Source of the DNA: Eggerthellaceae bacterium UBA3686
GTDB taxonomy: Bacteria > Actinomycetota > Coriobacteriia > Coriobacteriales > Eggerthellaceae
NCBI GenBank assembly: GCA_002371495.1
Contig: DFIX01000003.1
Location: 69,292-133,291 of the forward strand
Reading direction: 5' to 3'
Length of the DNA stretch: 64,000 nucleotides
Shown here: in pieces, positions 17,653-26,629 of the stretch
Position numbering within the stretch: position 1 is the first letter of the stretch
How the letters are laid out: each line of letters starts with the position of its first letter
Notes under the pieces: model-generated
What the model was told of the DNA's origin: nothing
Databases searched by the model: none
The model's input: the letters and a program-made list of their open reading frames with translations, nothing else
Translations under genes and position numbers: made by a program

Positions 17653-18140
17653 TACAGATCCTCCGAGCTGCGCTTGAAAGGACGCCCCCAGAACTTGGAA
17701 AGCAGTTCGCGCTCGCGCGCTTCCATGATCTGAGCCTCTTCTTCTTCCATATGGTCGTAGCCGCACAGGTGCAAGAGGCCGTGTGTCACGAGCAGACTCA
17801 CCTCGTCGGAATACGACAGCCCGTATTCTGGCGCTTGCTTTTCGGCTACGTCGGGCGCGATGACGATATCGCCGAGCTCGAAGCCCATACCTTCTACAAG
17901 CGGGCCGTCGTCTTCGCCGTCATAGCCATCGCATTCGAACGAAAGCACGTCGGTCGGCCGGTCAACGCCGCGATAATCGCGGTTCAGCTCGTGAATATGC
18001 TCGTTTGTGACGAAGTTGATAGACACCTCGGTATCGGATGGCATACCTTCCTCGCCGATTACGAAAGCAGCAAGAGCTTCGGTATCGAGCAGACTTCGCA
18101 TGTCCTCTTCACGGTAGTCGTAGTTAATCGCGATTTCCAT
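17652..18140 (-). CDS. ybeY: Endoribonuclease YbeY
   Basis: Metal-dependent RNase acting in 16S rRNA 3' maturation and ribosome quality control. The zinc motif reads HGLLHLCGYDH near the C-terminus. I place the start at ATG 18140, four bases after AAAGGA; two upstream ATGs (18164, 18155) lie inside phoH and lack a ribosome binding site. The product is 162 aa. It overlaps phoH by 17 nt and dgkA by one, so the three genes are tightly coupled. Confidence 0.94.
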   Translation of the reverse strand: MEIAINYDYREEDMRSLLDTEALAAFVIGEEGMPSDTEVSINFVTNEHIHELNRDYRGVDRPTDVLSFECDGYDGEDDGPLVEGMGFELGDIVIAPDVAEKQAPEYGLSYSDEVSLLVTHGLLHLCGYDHMEEEEAQIMEARERELLSKFWGRPFKRSSEDL

Positions 18141-19101
18141 TGTTTCCTTTCGCATTGTCCTCATAGGCGGCTACGATGCGCGCTACGAGCGAGTTGCGTA
18201 CGACGTCGGCGCCCTTGAGCTCGATGAAGGCAATGTCGTCGATATCCGAGAGCGCTTCGCGTGCGCTGCGTATGCCTGCAGGGCCGCGTGGATTATCTGA
18301 TTGCGATTCGTCACCGGTCACGACCATCTTGGAACCAAACCCGAGCCGCGTTAGGAACATTTTCATCTGGTCGGGCGTGGTGTTCTGCGCCTCGTCAAGA
18401 ATGACAAAACTGTCGTTGAAAGTGCGGCCTCGCATGAATGCGAGCGGTGTGATCTCGATGGTGCCGTCCTCGAGCATGCGCGTGGCCCGCGAAGAGTCGA
18501 GCATCTCGAAAAGCGCATCGTAAAGCGGGCGGATGTACGGGTCGACCTTTTCCATCATGGTGCCGGGGAGGAACCCAAGGCTTTCGCCCGCCTCCACTAT
18601 GGGACGAGTTAAAACGATTCTGCTGACTTCTTTGCGTTGGAGGGCGGCTACAGCCATGGCACACGTCAGAAACGTCTTGCCAGTACCCGCAGGACCGAGG
18701 CCGAATGTTATGGTGTTCGCGCGGATAGCGTCGACGAATCGCTTTTGGCCAGCGGTTTTGGGGCGTATCGCCTTGCCCCTATGGGTGAGCAGAATATCTG
18801 AGCGCAGTGCGTCGGGTGCCATCTCCTCGCTTCGTATGAGCGCGAGCAAACGCTTAGCGTAGGCTTCGTCGGGTACCGCACCATCCTTAACATGCTTGAA
18901 AATGTCCGAGAAGAGCAGAGTCAGGCTTTCGGCTTCCTCGGCTTCGGCCATGAACGAGACTTCGTCTCCACGAACCGTAATGCGAGCAACGAAATGCTCC
19001 TGTATAAGCCTGAGCAGGCCGTCGTTCGGCCCCGTCACGAGCGCCATGTCGATCCCATGCGGAGCGGTAATGGTGGTTTTCTTTACGTTTTGCATGCTCA
19101 T
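18124..19101 (-). CDS. phoH: PhoH family ATPase
   Basis: A 325-aa protein with an N-terminal RNA-binding-like region and a C-terminal PhoH NTPase domain. Walker A is GPAGTGKTF near residues 138-146 and Walker B is VILDEAQN. PhoH proteins are proposed to act on RNA, and their conserved link to ybeY and era supports a role in ribosome or RNA metabolism. It lies 48 nt downstream of mtaB. The annotation as phosphate-starvation protein is historical; no Pho box was seen. Confidence 0.93.
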   Translation of the reverse strand: MSMQNVKKTTITAPHGIDMALVTGPNDGLLRLIQEHFVARITVRGDEVSFMAEAEEAESLTLLFSDIFKHVKDGAVPDEAYAKRLLALIRSEEMAPDALRSDILLTHRGKAIRPKTAGQKRFVDAIRANTITFGLGPAGTGKTFLTCAMAVAALQRKEVSRIVLTRPIVEAGESLGFLPGTMMEKVDPYIRPLYDALFEMLDSSRATRMLEDGTIEITPLAFMRGRTFNDSFVILDEAQNTTPDQMKMFLTRLGFGSKMVVTGDESQSDNPRGPAGIRSAREALSDIDDIAFIELKGADVVRNSLVARIVAAYEDNAKGNNGNRD

Positions 19102-19149
19102 AGTGTACCTCAGGGTCTCATCGACGTGCGCTGCGCGAGCGCCGTAAAT

Positions 19150-20391
19150 CTACAATGTGACGGCAACGAGTTTCCCTTCTACCGAGTCAGGGGGAAGAGG
19201 AATCTCGTGGTAGCTTTCGGTAAGGGCAAACCTGGTTTCGACAAGCGCGAGTTCGGTTCTTCCAACGCGACGAGCTAGGTCTTCTTTGCGCAGCTCTGAA
19301 GACAAGCTTCTAAGAATCGATGCACGCTCCTGAGCTATCGGCGCAGGTACTTGGTCGATTCGCTTCGCGGCTGGAGTTCCCGCGCGCTTGGAATAGGGAA
19401 ACACGTGAATCTTCGAGAAGCCGCATTCGCGCGCAAGCTCCATCGTCCGATTGAAATCGTCGTCGGTCTCGCCTGGGAAGCCGACGATAATATCGGTTGT
19501 AAGCGAGATTTCGGGCACCGCTTCCCGAATCTTTTCCGTGAGCTTTCGGTAATCATCACTGGTGTACGGCCTCGCCATTTCGCGGAGGACCTTAGAGCTT
19601 CCAGATTGCACGGGTATGTGCAGATGACGGCAAATTCGACCTTCCGAGCTTGCCAGAAGATCGATGAAATCATCGTCGATGGTCATCGGCTCGAGGCTCG
19701 AGACGCGCAGCCGAGCAGGAAGGTCAGCCTCGCCGCTTGCTTCATCGGCCTCGGCTACGAGCGCTCTTGCCACGTCTGCGAGCGTACGCCCTCCATCGCG
19801 ATACGAAGCGAGGTCTATGCCGGCAAGGACGAGCTCTTTTGCGCCGCCCCTTAGATACGATCGCGCTTCACTCACCACTTCTTCGAAGGGCATGCTCTTA
19901 GCAGGTCCGCGTGCGACGTGAACGATGCAATAGGTACAGGCGTGGTCGCATCCGTCTTGGATCTTGAGGTTTACACGCGTCCTGAAGCCCTCGCCCATTC
20001 GCAGGCCCGTTGCCTGAGCAGGTTTTGTGCTGGCCAGCAAATCGAAGCGATCGACAACCGTAACCCGTTCATCAATCGACTCGAAGCCACTAGGGTCGAT
20101 GGCGGCCCCGCAGCCGGTTACGACGACGCGAGCGGCAGGCGCTATCTTAAGCGCATGACGAACGGCTTTGCGTGCCTTCTTGTCGGCTTCTCCTGTAACC
20201 GTGCAGGTATTAACGATGACCAGGTCAGCCTCTTCTTCGGGCGCGCTTACGGCTCCTTGGCCGGCAAGCTGCGCGCTTATGGTGTCGGCTTCGACCTTGT
20301 TCACCTTGCAACCGTGGTTGATTACGCAAAAACGCAGGCCAGTAAAACCTCCTGGCCTGCGTATCGTTTCGATGAGCCTCGTGGACGCCAT
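19150..20391 (-). CDS. mtaB: tRNA t6A37 methylthiotransferase MtaB
   Basis: Radical SAM enzyme that converts t6A37 to ms2t6A37 in ANN-decoding tRNAs. It is 413 aa. The UPF0004 domain carries NHGCKVNKVEAD and NTCTVTGEAD; the radical SAM triad is in DGCDHACTYC. HGCKVN with EAD is typical of MtaB and differs from RimO at 484. The C-terminus is short, with a reduced TRAM-like end. It starts 2 nt after dnaJ stops, so it belongs to the hrcA-dnaJ transcript and would share its heat-shock control. Confidence 0.92.
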   Translation of the reverse strand: MASTRLIETIRRPGGFTGLRFCVINHGCKVNKVEADTISAQLAGQGAVSAPEEEADLVIVNTCTVTGEADKKARKAVRHALKIAPAARVVVTGCGAAIDPSGFESIDERVTVVDRFDLLASTKPAQATGLRMGEGFRTRVNLKIQDGCDHACTYCIVHVARGPAKSMPFEEVVSEARSYLRGGAKELVLAGIDLASYRDGGRTLADVARALVAEADEASGEADLPARLRVSSLEPMTIDDDFIDLLASSEGRICRHLHIPVQSGSSKVLREMARPYTSDDYRKLTEKIREAVPEISLTTDIIVGFPGETDDDFNRTMELARECGFSKIHVFPYSKRAGTPAAKRIDQVPAPIAQERASILRSLSSELRKEDLARRVGRTELALVETRFALTESYHEIPLPPDSVEGKLVAVTL

Positions 20392-20393
20392 CG

Positions 20394-21530
20394 TTAGTTG
20401 AATACGTCACGGAGCTTTTCTAGCGGTGAGCGCGGATTGGCGTAATCCTCGCCGAGCTCCTTTGCAAGCTTTTCGAGCAGGTCGCGCTGAGACTTCGTGA
20501 GCTTCTTGGGGATGATGACCCCAACGTGCACGAACATGTCGCCTCGTAGGTCGCTGCGGAATTTCGGCATGCCTTTTCCGCGCACCTTAATGACCTGGTC
20601 AGGCTGGCATCCTTCGGGAATCCTCACCGTGACTTTTTCATCGGGCATGATGCCGTCAATCTCGATTTCAGCGCCAAGCGCGGCTTGCACCATCGAGACC
20701 TTTGCCATGGCATGCAAGTTATCGCCTTCGCGCTCAAAGAAATCGTGCTGTTCGATGCGACAGGTGACGATAAGGTTGCCGGGCGTAGCGCCGCGCAGGC
20801 CCGCTTCGCCAAACCCGGTAACGCGCAGCTGCTGCGAATCGCGGATGCCCGCAGGCACCTCGACGGTGACGCGCTGGCGGTCGGGAACGCGGCCCTGGCC
20901 CTCGCATTCCGGGCAGGGGTTGTCGATGGTCTTGCCGGCACCGCCGCAGCGCTGGCAAGAAGATGTCGTGCGCATGTCGCCCAAGAACGTGCGCTGAACG
21001 GTATAGACGCGGCCTGTGCCGTTGCAATCTGGGCAGGTGATTTCATGCCCGCCTTCGCCAAGACCGGTCGAATTGCAGTCCTGGCACGGCGACAGGCGGT
21101 CGTAGACGATTTCCTTCTTTGCTCCCGTGGCCACTTCTTCGAGCGTCAAGCGCAAGCCGACGCCCATGTCGCGACCTTCTGCGCGAACCGTTCCACCGCC
21201 CATGCCGCTGAAGAACGAACTGAAGATATCGCCCATGCCGCCGAAACCGCCACCAAAAATGTCTTCGAAATCGACGTAGCCGCTCCCGCCGTAGGGGCTT
21301 CCGCCTCCCGCAGCACCCGGAACAGCACCCGTCCGATCGTAATATGCGCGCTTGTTGGGATCCGAAAGGACGTCGTACGCCTCGTTGAGTTCCTTGAACT
21401 CTTCTTCGGCATTTGGTGATTTGTTTACATCGGGATGCAGCTTGCGCGCCTGCTTGCGGAACGCCTTCTTTATCTCGTCGTCAGTCGCATCTCGGGATAC
21501 GCCGATTACTTCGTAGAGATCTTTTGCCAT
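20394..21530 (-). CDS. dnaJ: Chaperone DnaJ
   Basis: Hsp40 co-chaperone that delivers substrates to DnaK. It is 378 aa. The J domain (1-70) has the HPD motif (LHPDVNKS). A Gly/Phe-rich segment (about 72-120) follows. The zinc domain has four repeats: CQDCNSTG, CPDCNGTG, CQRCGGAG and CPECEGQG. The C-terminal peptide-binding domains are complete. It is encoded 38 nt downstream of hrcA. dnaK and grpE are not in the window, so this hrcA-dnaJ pair is separate from them. Confidence 0.97.
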   Translation of the reverse strand: MAKDLYEVIGVSRDATDDEIKKAFRKQARKLHPDVNKSPNAEEEFKELNEAYDVLSDPNKRAYYDRTGAVPGAAGGGSPYGGSGYVDFEDIFGGGFGGMGDIFSSFFSGMGGGTVRAEGRDMGVGLRLTLEEVATGAKKEIVYDRLSPCQDCNSTGLGEGGHEITCPDCNGTGRVYTVQRTFLGDMRTTSSCQRCGGAGKTIDNPCPECEGQGRVPDRQRVTVEVPAGIRDSQQLRVTGFGEAGLRGATPGNLIVTCRIEQHDFFEREGDNLHAMAKVSMVQAALGAEIEIDGIMPDEKVTVRIPEGCQPDQVIKVRGKGMPKFRSDLRGDMFVHVGVIIPKKLTKSQRDLLEKLAKELGEDYANPRSPLEKLRDVFN

Positions 21531-21568
21531 TTGTTCTTCGTTGCCTTTCTACGCCGCCTGCTGACGGT

Positions 21569-22285
21569 CTATTCCTCGGTAAGGGTCCTGCTCGCAACGC
21601 GTACGGCTTTAAGGACCTTCGTGTAGTTCATGCGAGTTGGGCCTATAACCGCGACGATTCCCTCGCCCGAACCGCGCCCGAACCTGCTGGCCACAACCGA
21701 CACGCCTGAAAGCTGGTCGGTGACGTTTTCGGATCCGATACGCACTTGCGGAGTTTCTTCGTCCTCGGCGGTCGCGTCGAGGATCTGCAGCAGAACGGTA
21801 TCGTCCTCGAGAACCTGAATGATGGGAAGCAGCGATTGGGTATAGGCGAATTCGGGCTGTCGCATGAGCGAGCTTATGCCCATCCTGCGCGGATGCGGTA
21901 GTTCTGGTGGTGCCACGATGGTCAGGCATTCAGTAAGCTGTGCAAGCGCCGCAGAAGTGCGTTCGAGCAGGTCGTTGAGCTCGCGTGCGCTCTCGCGCAT
22001 CTTGGCGACCACCTCGGAGTCGGCATCGTCGGTGATGGCGCCCGATTCGAGCAGGTTGTCAACGAACGTGCGGTACCCGAAATCGGTTGGAATGCGCCCG
22101 GCAGACGTATGAGGCTGTGTTATGTAGCCTTCATCCTCGAGCACCGAAAGCTCGTTTCGAATAGTCGCCGAGCTTACGCCGAGGTCGTGGTTCTCGGTAA
22201 GGGTGCGAGATCCCACGGGCATTGCGCGCGCAACATATTCCTCGATGAGCGCAGCAAGCACGCGTTGACGCCTGTCCGAGAGCAC
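21569..22285 (-). CDS. hrcA: Heat-inducible transcription repressor HrcA (short form)
   Basis: Repressor that binds CIRCE. The N-terminal winged helix (LSDRRQRVLAALIEEYV, GVSSATIRNELSVLE) and the C-terminal GPTRMNY motif are both clear. I place the start at GTG 22285 after AGGTCAGG, since HrcA proteins begin M-L-x-x-R; an in-frame GTG at 22327 sits only 5 bases from CIRCE. The product is 238 aa, about 100 shorter than most HrcA proteins. The gap falls between LTECLTIVAPPELPHPRRMG and SSLMRQPEF, removing most of the central GAF-like core and the inserted dimerisation domain while the frame stays intact. It is probably autoregulated. Confidence 0.9.
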   Translation of the reverse strand: MLSDRRQRVLAALIEEYVARAMPVGSRTLTENHDLGVSSATIRNELSVLEDEGYITQPHTSAGRIPTDFGYRTFVDNLLESGAITDDADSEVVAKMRESARELNDLLERTSAALAQLTECLTIVAPPELPHPRRMGISSLMRQPEFAYTQSLLPIIQVLEDDTVLLQILDATAEDEETPQVRIGSENVTDQLSGVSVVASRFGRGSGEGIVAVIGPTRMNYTKVLKAVRVASRTLTEE

Positions 22286-22332
22286 GTTTACCTGACCTAG
22301 CCTTTCGCATAACGGAATTAACTCCACGTATT

Positions 22333-22359
22333 TTAGCAGCCGAACCCCGAGAGTGCTAA
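22333..22359 (-). promoter_or_regulatory. CIRCE operator
   Basis: TTAGCAGCC, nine spacer bases, GAGTGCTAA. The consensus is TTAGCACTC-N9-GAGTGCTAA; the right half is perfect, the left has two changes and the spacer is exactly nine. It lies 48 nt upstream of the preferred hrcA start. HrcA binding here would repress the hrcA-dnaJ operon. Confidence 0.88.
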
Positions 22360-22591
22360 CGCGTTACGTAAGCGTCACAACTGCGCCAAATGAGGTATCG
22401 CACTTGCCCGGACTCGCGTGCCTCATATGCGCCTCGAATTTAGTAATATCAACTGTCATCACATTTTATAATTCGCTAATAGGGTGAAATTCGGCTTGAG
22501 ATTACCGACGCCAATATGGAAGCTCTAAGCGCCGATATGGGCGACAATGTGGGTGATTGGGACAAACCTTTATAACGGACGGGAGATTCCC

Positions 22592-24691
22592 ATGAAACAG
22601 AAGACCAAACTGGCACGTTGGTTACTGTCGGTATTCCTAATCGCGTTCATCTTGACAGGACTTGCCTCGTGTTCGCAGCAGGCATCAGAATCCACCTCAA
22701 GCGAAGCCTTGCAGTATGGATCACCCTGGGTATCGAGCGTCTTCGCCGGGAATCTTCCCGATAACGCTCCCGCAGCTGTAGACGACCTGTACACGCATTA
22801 TGCCTACGACTTCGCGTCCGCTCACCAAGATGCGGCGTATGCTTCCGTTGTGGACGATGCGCAGGGCGAACTGCAGGCTAGCGTGACAGCAGTTGTGGAA
22901 GACAACTCGGTCGATAACCCCGAGCTTGAACAGCTTCGAATCTTCTACGCGCAAGCAGCCGATATTGATGCGCGCGAGACTGCAGGCGCCGCCGAGTTGA
23001 AGCCTTACTTGCAGGCCGTTCTGGATACGCAGTCGCTCACCGAACTCGAGGCGCTCCTGTGTTCTGATAGCTTTCCATTCAACCCCTGGATTGAGACTAA
23101 CGTAAGCGCACCAGATATGAAATCAAGCATATGTGTGGCAGTCATGCCGCGCATGCTCTTTTCTGACGCCGAGACGGGATCTGGGCTGTATCAAGATGCG
23201 ACCGACGAGAAGAAGCGAGCTGCATACGAGTTCCAGAGGTTGCAGAAACAGGCCCTCATCGAGACCGACCTCTACCTAATTTCTCTCGCAGATGACTCCG
23301 ATCAGGCAGTTAAGCTCGCCGACAGTATGTTTGAGCTAGAGAGAAGCTACGGCAAGGATGAGTACTCGCCGACCTACCGGAACGGGGAATACGGCGCTGA
23401 AGCGAAAGCCGTGAAGCTATTCACGTTCGATGAGCTCGCAGCTGCGTGCCCCAACTTCCCCATGCGCGAAACGCTCGCAAAACTTGGCGAGAACGAAGGC
23501 GAGGGCGCCATAGTCATGTACCCAGAATGGCTCGGCTCGTTCAACGACGCGTGGACCGAGAAGAACTTCGAACTTCTTCGCGCCATGACAGCCGTGAAGG
23601 TCCTGCGCGAATGCTCCGACTTTATCGCGCCATCGTTATATGCGGATACGCGGACGAGGCTCGGGCAGAACGAGCCTACTGCTGACGATCTCGCGTACGC
23701 TGCATGCGACAAATCCGAAACGTTTTCGCAGCTTCTTGCAAAAATTTACGTAGAGCAGGTACTCGACGATAAATCTGTCGAGAAGCTTGAAAAACTTGCG
23801 AACGACCTCATCGACTCCTATATCGAGCTCGTTGAGGATACGCCTTGGCTCGAAACGGGATCGCGCGAATCCATCATCGACAAGATCGACAACATGGCGC
23901 TTAACATCCTCTACCCAGATGGAGGCTACTTCGACTACAGTGGGCTTAAGCTCACACCGGCGGATGAGGGCGGCACGCTTCTAGGTAATTACTTTGCGCT
24001 CAAAGCATATAACGACAAGCTTGAGGCTGCACTCATAGGCAAACCAGCGCGGGCTTCGGCTACGTGGCTCTACGCGCGGCCTACAATGCAGAACTGCTTC
24101 TACGATTCGGTGAGCAATTCCATCAATATCTTCCCCGGGTACATTACGAGCGCAATGTATGGCGCTGACATGTCTACAGAGGAACTGTTACCGGGGATGG
24201 GTTTCGTCATCGCTCATGAGATAAGCCACGCGTTCGACTACTCTGGCAGTCAGTTCGATGCGTTCGGTCAGCCCGAAGCGATCTTTGCTGATGCGGATGT
24301 TCAGGAGTTTCTTACGATTCGTCAGAAAATTGCCGATCGCTACTCGTCCTTCGAGGTTTTGCCCGGTGCAGCAGTCGACGGCGAGACAGTTAGCATCGAA
24401 GCAATCGCCGACCTCTGCGGATTGCAGGCGGTTCTTGCTCGTGCCAGCAGAATAGAGAATTTCGACTACGAGAAATTCTTCGGGCAGCTTGCCCGTTCGT
24501 GGGCAACCGTCTATTCTCCGGCTTACGCCGATATGCTACTCGTCGACGCCCACGCGCCATCCAACCTGCGCGTGAACGCGAGCGTCCAGATGCTTGATGA
24601 ATTCTACGATACGTACGGCGCAAGCTCAGGCGATGCTATGTACCTCGCCCCTGACGAACGCATCACGATGTGGGGCAAAACGTCTGGCTAA
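22592..24691 (+). CDS. Lipoprotein M13 (neprilysin-type) zinc peptidase
   Basis: A 699-aa extracytoplasmic peptidase anchored by a lipid. The signal peptide ends in the lipobox LASC with Cys27. The zinc site HEISH is near residue 541, with the third ligand in EAIADLCG further on, and the C-terminal WG-type end (ITMWG) is present. Substrates are probably oligopeptides; the true target is unknown. I chose ATG 22592 behind GGGAG; a frame-open GTG 45 nt upstream would bury the signal peptide. It is divergent from hrcA and convergent with hemW. Ser-rich residues after the lipobox form a tether. Confidence 0.92.
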   Translation: MKQKTKLARWLLSVFLIAFILTGLASCSQQASESTSSEALQYGSPWVSSVFAGNLPDNAPAAVDDLYTHYAYDFASAHQDAAYASVVDDAQGELQASVTAVVEDNSVDNPELEQLRIFYAQAADIDARETAGAAELKPYLQAVLDTQSLTELEALLCSDSFPFNPWIETNVSAPDMKSSICVAVMPRMLFSDAETGSGLYQDATDEKKRAAYEFQRLQKQALIETDLYLISLADDSDQAVKLADSMFELERSYGKDEYSPTYRNGEYGAEAKAVKLFTFDELAAACPNFPMRETLAKLGENEGEGAIVMYPEWLGSFNDAWTEKNFELLRAMTAVKVLRECSDFIAPSLYADTRTRLGQNEPTADDLAYAACDKSETFSQLLAKIYVEQVLDDKSVEKLEKLANDLIDSYIELVEDTPWLETGSRESIIDKIDNMALNILYPDGGYFDYSGLKLTPADEGGTLLGNYFALKAYNDKLEAALIGKPARASATWLYARPTMQNCFYDSVSNSINIFPGYITSAMYGADMSTEELLPGMGFVIAHEISHAFDYSGSQFDAFGQPEAIFADADVQEFLTIRQKIADRYSSFEVLPGAAVDGETVSIEAIADLCGLQAVLARASRIENFDYEKFFGQLARSWATVYSPAYADMLLVDAHAPSNLRVNASVQMLDEFYDTYGASSGDAMYLAPDERITMWGKTSG

Positions 24692-24806
24692 GCGCAGAAG
24701 AGCGAGGAAGCGACGACCTTGCACCCAGAATGCAAAAGCGGAGCGCACACAAGGGCGGGAATAGCAGATTACTGCGCTCGATGCGGCGAGATGTAGATAC
24801 TGGCTG

Positions 24807-25922
24807 CTAAGGTGCCAAGTCGAGCAAGCGCGAGTACAGGTCGTTGCCGCAGAGCCAGCCTTGGGCTGTCGGACGCCAATGGCCGTTCGCGTGCTCGATG
24901 TAGCCGTCTTCGGCGAGCGATTCGAGGGCTTCAAAAACACCTTCGACATGCTCAGATGCAAGGGCAGCGCGTTCGTCGCTTATGCCTTTAGACATCCGCA
25001 TGCCCAGCATCAGGTCCTCGGCTTCCATCTGAGCGCGGTTAAGGTCATCGACGACTTCCCCATCGGTTACGCGCATGCGTCGCTCGGCGTTCTGCGTCAT
25101 GGTTGTGGCAGCCTGCCCGATGCCGAGATACGGTACGCCTTGCCAATACGAGCTGTTGTGCTTCGACTCGTAACCTGGAAGCGCATAGCTCGCAACTTCA
25201 TAGCGTTCGAACCCACACGAGCGGAGCACCTGCTCGGCAAGCTGCATATGCTCAGCTTCTATATCGTCGTCGGGTTCTTGTATTTGACCCGAAAGCACGG
25301 CTTTGTCGAACGCGGTATGAGGTTCGATGGTAAGCGGGTATACGCTTATGTGCTTAACGCCGAGTTTAACTGCCCTTTGCAGGGAATCGGCAAACGATTG
25401 GGCGGATTGGCCTGGTATGCCGCACATGAGGTCTACGCTCACGTTGTCGAAGCGCCCGAGCGCCTCGCCGATAGCGTCTTCGGCTCGCTTCGCGTCATGC
25501 GCGCGGCCGAGAATCTTCAACACCTCGTCGTCGAAGCTCTGCACTCCGATGGACAGACGGTTTACGCCAAGCGCCCAGATGTCGTTGACCATTCGCTCGT
25601 CAAGGCTCTCAGGATTTGCTTCCATTGTGAATTCGAAGTCTTCGTTCGTAAGATCCATCGATACCGAAAGCGCATAGAGCAAGCTCGAAAGCCGAGATAT
25701 CCCTATATGCGATGGTGTTCCGCCGCCGATGTAGACGCTTCGGATATCAAGTAGCTCACCTTGTTTGCTGAGCTTGCGAATGTCCATGACTAGCTGCTCG
25801 ACGTAAGCATCGATGTAGGGATCTTCGCGCGCTATCGCACGCGTTGCGAAATCACAGTAGCCGCAACGCTTGACGCAGAACGGTATATGCAAGTACAACG
25901 CCTTGTAAGAATCATGCGGCAT
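24807..25922 (-). CDS. hemW: HemW-type radical SAM heme chaperone
   Basis: Radical SAM protein related to oxygen-independent coproporphyrinogen III oxidase. HemW members carry CxxxCxxC (CVKRCGYC, residues about 17-24) but lack the extra N-terminal cysteine context of HemN and deliver heme. It is 371 aa, within the HemW range (370-400). The C-terminal HemN_C domain is present. The ATG at 25922 has GGAGG nine bases upstream; a TTG at 25931 would start directly on the Shine-Dalgarno. It overlaps the rpsT terminator region by location: the hairpin at 25947-25976 is 25 nt upstream of this start. Confidence 0.88.
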   Translation of the reverse strand: MPHDSYKALYLHIPFCVKRCGYCDFATRAIAREDPYIDAYVEQLVMDIRKLSKQGELLDIRSVYIGGGTPSHIGISRLSSLLYALSVSMDLTNEDFEFTMEANPESLDERMVNDIWALGVNRLSIGVQSFDDEVLKILGRAHDAKRAEDAIGEALGRFDNVSVDLMCGIPGQSAQSFADSLQRAVKLGVKHISVYPLTIEPHTAFDKAVLSGQIQEPDDDIEAEHMQLAEQVLRSCGFERYEVASYALPGYESKHNSSYWQGVPYLGIGQAATTMTQNAERRMRVTDGEVVDDLNRAQMEAEDLMLGMRMSKGISDERAALASEHVEGVFEALESLAEDGYIEHANGHWRPTAQGWLCGNDLYSRLLDLAP

Positions 25923-25946
25923 AGCGCGCAACCTCCATCACAATAC

Positions 25947-25976
25947 GCCGAAGCCCCGTAAAGACGGGGCTTCGGC
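25947..25976. terminator. Terminator after rpsT
   Basis: GCCGAAGCCCCG (25947-25958) and CGGGGCTTCGGC (25965-25976) are perfect 12-bp arms with a 6-nt loop, 40 nt beyond the rpsT stop. It lacks a strong T-run. It also forms part of the hemW leader if rpsT transcription reads through. Confidence 0.75.
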
Positions 25977-26016
25977 ACCTTGATATGCGGATGGACCCGG
26001 AGTCCATTCGGCTTCG

Positions 26017-26529
26017 TTATTCGGCAGCCTCTTCAGCTTCCTCGGCGGCAGCAGCTTCTGCCTCAGCCTTCGCGGCTTCCTCGGCTTCCTTCGCCTTGCG
26101 CTCGGCAGCCTTCTTCTCTTCCTTCAGCTGCTTCTCGCGGCGTACGGCCTTCTCTTCGGAAGCCTTGGCCATCTCGGCGATGCGCTCTTCCTTGCGGGCG
26201 GCCTTCTTTGAGCCCGTCTTAGCTGCCTTGGCGGCAGGCTTTACGTAGGCGGCGCGATCCTCGTCGGTAACGATCGGGTTGACGAGGGCCATGATACCGC
26301 TCTTGCGGTTGGCGGCCTGGTTCTTATGGATAACGCCCTTGGAAACGGCCTTGTCCATCAGACGGCATGCGGCAAGCGCGTAAGCATAAGCTTCAGCGCC
26401 GTTACCAGCTGCGACGGCATCCTTGACGTGACGGGTTGCGGTTTTGAGCTCAGACTTCACCGCACGGTTGCGCATACGAGATTTCTCGTTGGTGATGTTG
26501 CGCTTCTTCTGACTTTTAATGTTTGCCAC
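26017..26529 (-). CDS. rpsT: 30S ribosomal protein S20 with long C-terminal extension
   Basis: Binds 16S rRNA early in 30S assembly. Residues 1-88 match S20 (MANIKSQKKRNITNEKSRMRNRAVK, shortened here; SGIMALVNPI at the end of the core is normal). Note MANIKSQ and the RMRNRAVKS segment. A further 80 residues follow, rich in Ala, Lys and Glu (KAARKEERIAEMAKASEEKA), predicted as a long charged helix or coiled coil. Typical S20 is 83-90 aa; this is 170. The codon use of the extension matches the core, so it is not an artefact of readthrough. It is divergent from lepA. Confidence 0.95.
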   Translation of the reverse strand: MANIKSQKKRNITNEKSRMRNRAVKSELKTATRHVKDAVAAGNGAEAYAYALAACRLMDKAVSKGVIHKNQAANRKSGIMALVNPIVTDEDRAAYVKPAAKAAKTGSKKAARKEERIAEMAKASEEKAVRREKQLKEEKKAAERKAKEAEEAAKAEAEAAAAEEAEEAAE

Positions 26530-26577
26530 TCTAGATTCCTCCGTATTTAAAATCTTGTTTCCAGACGAAACCCGTAA

Positions 26578-26586
26578 ATCTTAGCA
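26578..26586 (-). promoter_or_regulatory. Candidate extended -10 of rpsT
   Basis: On the minus strand TGCTAAGAT, an extended -10 whose hexamer TAAGAT is at 26583-26578. It would start transcription near 26571, about 42 nt before the rpsT ATG. No well-spaced -35 was found. Confidence 0.4.
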
Positions 26587-26629
26587 TAGAATATCGAGAA
26601 TGCCAGCAAGTATTCTGAAAGTGAGTTCA

